Shown here piece after piece: positions 13,304 through 15,810 of a stretch of 15,810 nucleotides of DNA. The first letter of the stretch is position 1. Every line of letters starts with the position of its first letter. The notes below the pieces were generated by a model that did no database searches, had not been told where the DNA came from, and saw only the letters and a list, made by a program, of their open reading frames with translations. The stretch is from DATLYH01 sp035575035 (GTDB lineage: Bacteria; Planctomycetota; Planctomycetia; Gemmatales; Gemmataceae). The position numbers and the translations under genes were made by a program. Location of the stretch: NCBI GenBank assembly GCA_035575035.1, contig DATLYH010000083.1, forward strand, positions 1 to 15,810, in the 5' to 3' direction.

Positions 13304-14961
13304 GGACCACCTCTCGGGATCATGCCACGGGTATTGCCTCCCAGACTGCGGATGTAACCGATGGCGTGTTGTTGCTCTGCCCTGGTGAGGGAGTTCCAGA
13401 CTGACGACTCGATCATCTGATCGAAGACGTACTGCTCTCGGATCAGGTTGGCGGCAGTCCTATCCATGCCGGTCATGAAGTACCTCTGCCCCAACGCCTG
13501 ATGGTGGAACATGTGGAAGGATTCGTGGGCCAATTCGTATTCCGTCACGTCAGGACGGACATACATGAAGCTTGGGCCATTGGGATAGGCTCGGTAGAGA
13601 GCGCCTTGGCCCTCCTGAAGGACTCTGCCCTCCCTATCGATCCACAGGATCACGTTATGCTCATCCCTGAGCATCCGTTGTAGCTCAGTGAACCTGGCTT
13701 CACTGAGTACAGTTCCGCCACGCCTCCCGGCCATCAGGGCATCAACAGCCTGCCTACCCCTTGCTGGAGCGCGTGTTGCTACTCCTGGGATCTCTTTCTG
13801 TAGAGCTCCCGGCCGGGCTTGCTTGGCGGCCTGCATCCGCCGGGTCGCTTCAGCGCGAAAATCCTCCAGGGTCTTTCTTAGCTTCTTCGCCGCCTCCCCA
13901 CGCCCCCCCGAAGCCACTATCTGCCGAGCCTCCACCGTCGGGATCTCGGCGATGGTCTTCCCCGATCTCGTCGCAATCTTGATCTTGCCGTTCGTGGCGA
14001 ACGGCAGGATCCGCAGCAAATTAACCACCTCGACGAAGCCTAGGTTCCCCTCGGCAGCATCGTTGATGGTAACCGCCCAATCCACCCCCTTCAAACCAAG
14101 GGAATAAAAGGCCCCCACCGTCGCAGCCCCGGCCAAGGTGGTCTTCGCCATCTCCCGGACGTACCAGTCACGCCACTCCTGACCAGCGTTTGGATAATTG
14201 ACCGGGTCGGCGAGGTGCCGCGACTTCCAGTAATCGGCAAAGTAGCCCTGGGTGGCTTCGTGGATAAAAGCCGTCGCCGCCTCGACCTCATTGAACCCCT
14301 CATGGAGGTAGATGACGGCCTTACCTTCCTCATAAGTGGGACTGACCTTTGGCCGGAGGGGCCGCCACCAACCCGCATACCGCTGCACGACCCGGCCTTG
14401 CATCGGCCCTTCCCACCAGGCCCTGAGCCCGGGCACCCGCTTCTCGACGTTTTCCCAGAACAGCGATTCGTCGAAAAGCCCGCTCGGGTCGGTGGCGGTG
14501 GTCGGGGCATTGCCGACGTAGCGGTAGAAATTAGGGTCGCCGGCGCCCAGGCCGAGCGGGTCCTCGCTGAGGAAGCGGCCGGTACGCGGGTCATAGTAGC
14601 GTGCCCGGTTGTACTGCAACCCCGTCTCGGCGTCGTACTCCCGGCTGGTCCAGCCGAACCGGCTGCCCTGCGCCGGGTCGGTCTCCACTACCACGTTGCC
14701 GAAGCCGTCGTAGGTGAGCGCGTCCCGCACCTGCCCATAGCGGTCCACCATGTCGCGGACCGAGCCCAGCTGGTCGGTCAGATACCAGGAAACATCTCCG
14801 TTCGCCGCGATGTCGGCGAACACCTGGTCAACGGCATCGCCGTGCAAATACCGATTTGTCAAAGAGCCGTCGCCGTCCAGGTCGGCCCAGACGTCCCAGG
14901 CCTCGTTCCCCCTCAGGCCCGGCCCGGCGTTCTTCCAGCCGTCCAGGGCGAAGCGCGTCAC
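13300..14961 (-). CDS. 5'-truncated Rhs toxin: Rhs core with C-terminal zincin metallopeptidase tip
   Basis: The frame encodes 553 residues from a GTG at 14961. Rhs homology continues upstream to about 15078 (FAYDAFGNRIEKTVD) without any ATG, GTG or TTG, so the gene has lost its 5' part. Residues 60-162 are the conserved Rhs core end: YLTDQLGSVRD, YDGFGNVV, REYDAETGLQYNRARYYDP, TGRFLSEDPLGLG, FYRYVGNAP and TDPSGL. The tip differs. Residues about 163-320 contain FIHEATQGY (H234, E235, Q238), a zincin-like motif lacking the second histidine; then a basic helical linker (about 354-400). The last domain (about 415-540) has YELAHESFHMFHH, where H479-E480-xx-H483 is an HExxH zinc motif, and REQYVFDQMIE, where E509 is a plausible third ligand. 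Layout and spacing match the zincin-like Tox-MPTase4 type of polymorphic toxin. No secretion signal remains, so it may be a silent donor cassette. Confidence 0.8.
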   Translation of the reverse strand: MTRFALDGWKNAGPGLRGNEAWDVWADLDGDGSLTNRYLHGDAVDQVFADIAANGDVSWYLTDQLGSVRDMVDRYGQVRDALTYDGFGNVVVETDPAQGSRFGWTSREYDAETGLQYNRARYYDPRTGRFLSEDPLGLGAGDPNFYRYVGNAPTTATDPSGLFDESLFWENVEKRVPGLRAWWEGPMQGRVVQRYAGWWRPLRPKVSPTYEEGKAVIYLHEGFNEVEAATAFIHEATQGYFADYWKSRHLADPVNYPNAGQEWRDWYVREMAKTTLAGAATVGAFYSLGLKGVDWAVTINDAAEGNLGFVEVVNLLRILPFATNGKIKIATRSGKTIAEIPTVEARQIVASGGRGEAAKKLRKTLEDFRAEATRRMQAAKQARPGALQKEIPGVATRAPARGRQAVDALMAGRRGGTVLSEARFTELQRMLRDEHNVILWIDREGRVLQEGQGALYRAYPNGPSFMYVRPDVTEYELAHESFHMFHHQALGQRYFMTGMDRTAANLIREQYVFDQMIESSVWNSLTRAEQQHAIGYIRSLGGNTRGMIPRGGP

Positions 14962-15070
14962 TGCCGGCCCCGCGGCGCCGTCGCCGTCAGGGTCTACGGT
15001 CTTCTCGATCCGGTTGCCAAAGGCATCGTACGCGAACGCGACCCGCAGGACAACCGCGCCGCCGGTCTGA

Positions 15071-15581
15071 TTACTCAGTTAAGCTGTTCAGAAACTCATT
15101 AAATGAATCAGCTACCAAGGAAAGGTTCCCGTAATAAGGCTGCTTTGCCCCAACAACGAGGGCCTCGCCTTCGTGATCCCAAAAATATACGGCACCTCTA
15201 TCATTTCTGCGAATTGAGAGGCACACCAGGTTCCCAAAGGGATCGAATGCTATAGGTATCAAATGATCGGGCATGCGTTCCTTGTACCAACTCAGATAAA
15301 CCTCAAGGCTCACCGGTCCCTGCTTCTCAAGAGACAAGAACCAATCTACTACAGAGTCTGCGTAAGAGGCGTGTTCACCCTTCCATCTGAAAAACGCGTC
15401 TAAGCGGCTTTCCTCCATTGTATTGCAAGAGAAACGACCGGTAGTCGTCAGGTAGAGTTGTGCCAACGGCTTTCTCGAATTCGATCAAACGATCATTAGA
15501 AGCACGCCGTTTCCTCTTGAGGAACTCGACCCCAACGATGGACGACTTGTCATCTCTATCTTTCCCCTGCCTACTTGACAT
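15071..15581 (-). pseudogene. SUKH (SMI1/KNR4) family immunity protein, frameshifted
   Basis: Two adjacent minus-strand frames together make one SUKH-1 protein. The first, from ATG 15581, reads LIEFEKAVGTTLPDDYRSFLL then QYNGGKPLRRVF, the classic SMI1/KNR4 N-terminal half. It runs into TGA a few codons after an A5 tract on the plus strand (15390-15394). In the other frame the family continues as RWKGEH, VDWFLSL, SLEVYLSWYKERMPDHLIPI, DPFGNLVCLSI, GAVYFWDHEGEA and LVADSFNEFLNSLTE, to the stop at 15071. Removing one base from the tract joins the halves into about 169 residues, normal for the family. SUKH proteins are common immunity proteins in toxin loci; this one would protect against a toxin encoded beyond the right edge. 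Its stop lies at the junction with the truncated Rhs gene. It is visibly more A+T-rich than the genes left of 12400. A sequencing error is the alternative to true decay. Confidence 0.85.
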
Positions 15582-15664
15582 ATCCTTTTCCCCCTTTTGC
15601 TTTGTAAATCTGAACACCTCCCGAATGCGGCACCCGGTTGTGGACGTCACTGCGAACAAGCTGC

Positions 15665-15691
15665 ATTCTACCAGCCCTTTGAAGGTGTCAT
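15665..15691 (-). promoter_or_regulatory. Candidate extended -10 promoter for the SUKH gene
   Basis: Read on the minus strand, TGGTAGAAT (15673-15665) is an extended -10 (TG-N plus TAGAAT, five of six), with ATGACA (15691-15686) as an imperfect -35 at a short 15-base spacing. It lies about 85 bases before the ATG at 15581, which would let the immunity gene be expressed alone. Confidence 0.35.
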
Positions 15692-15810
15692 TTTCTGCTC
15701 TTCTCCTGGGCCAGGAGCCGGGCAGTTGCAACGTGTTTGGCTTTGGTGAAACGCGCTCTTCGCGGGCGAGGCTTCTTGGGACCACGCACTTGCTTCTGAT
15801 ACCGCTCCAA
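15688..15810 (-). CDS. Possible 3' end of an unidentified basic protein (partial)
   Basis: From the right edge of the window, one minus-strand frame is open for 40 codons before TGA (15688-15690). It reads LERYQKQVRGPKKPRPRRAR followed by FTKAKHVATARLLAQEKSRK. The tail is strongly basic, as at the end of a nucleic-acid-binding protein or nuclease toxin, and the position just before a SUKH immunity gene is where the matching toxin would end. I recognise no family, and 40 open codons alone are weak evidence. Confidence 0.3.
   Translation of the reverse strand: MERYQKQVRGPKKPRPRRARFTKAKHVATARLLAQEKSRK

Noticed and set aside
14215..15102. 295-codon plus-strand frame
   Set aside because: Antisense to the Rhs core.

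Overview
The window looks like chromosome of a planctomycete, probably from the Gemmataceae/Isosphaeraceae side of the phylum. Four things point there: a prepilin-like DUF1559 protein followed by a small carboxypeptidase-regulatory-like lipoprotein; a large secreted protein opening with a VEPLEGRDLPS motif; high G+C with many short GC-rich intergenic palindromes; and a tRNA without an encoded CCA. This placement is inferred from gene content only.

Positions 1-9034 carry mostly plus-strand genes. There is a membrane-anchored TPR protein (371-1027), an RluD-type pseudouridine synthase (1096-2109), a long repeat-rich intergenic stretch (2110-2519), and an 858-residue secreted RTX/beta-propeller protein (2520-5096) with a candidate terminator directly after its stop. 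A two-gene minus-strand operon follows: DUF1559 prepilin-like protein (5788-6882), then lipoprotein (5331-5753). Next come a Rex-family redox repressor (7301-7981), tRNA-Gln(UUG) (7992-8062), an inverted-repeat element (8230-8325), and a conserved protein of unknown function (8486-9034) with a good sigma70-type promoter.

Positions 9399-12390 are housekeeping and metabolic: map (9399-10259, GTG start) and adk (10387-11025) on the minus strand, away from the ribosomal-protein operon where they often sit, and a divergent D-threonine aldolase/D-serine dehydratase-like PLP enzyme (11308-12390).

Positions 12478-15810 look like a decayed rhs polymorphic-toxin cassette array, read on the minus strand. 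In transcription order it holds the possible 3' end of an unidentified basic protein, a SUKH (SMI1/KNR4) immunity gene broken by one frameshift in an A5 tract, a 5'-truncated Rhs core fused to a zincin metallopeptidase toxin tip (HESFH), a 73-codon putative immunity gene joined to it by an ATGA overlap, an Rhs repeat fragment ended by an apparent CGA-to-TGA nonsense change, and a degenerate tRNA-Val(CAC)-like sequence. The SUKH stretch is visibly more A+T-rich than the genes to its left, which fits horizontal acquisition. This is the most interesting part of the window: a toxin/immunity store in several states of decay beside a dead tRNA gene.
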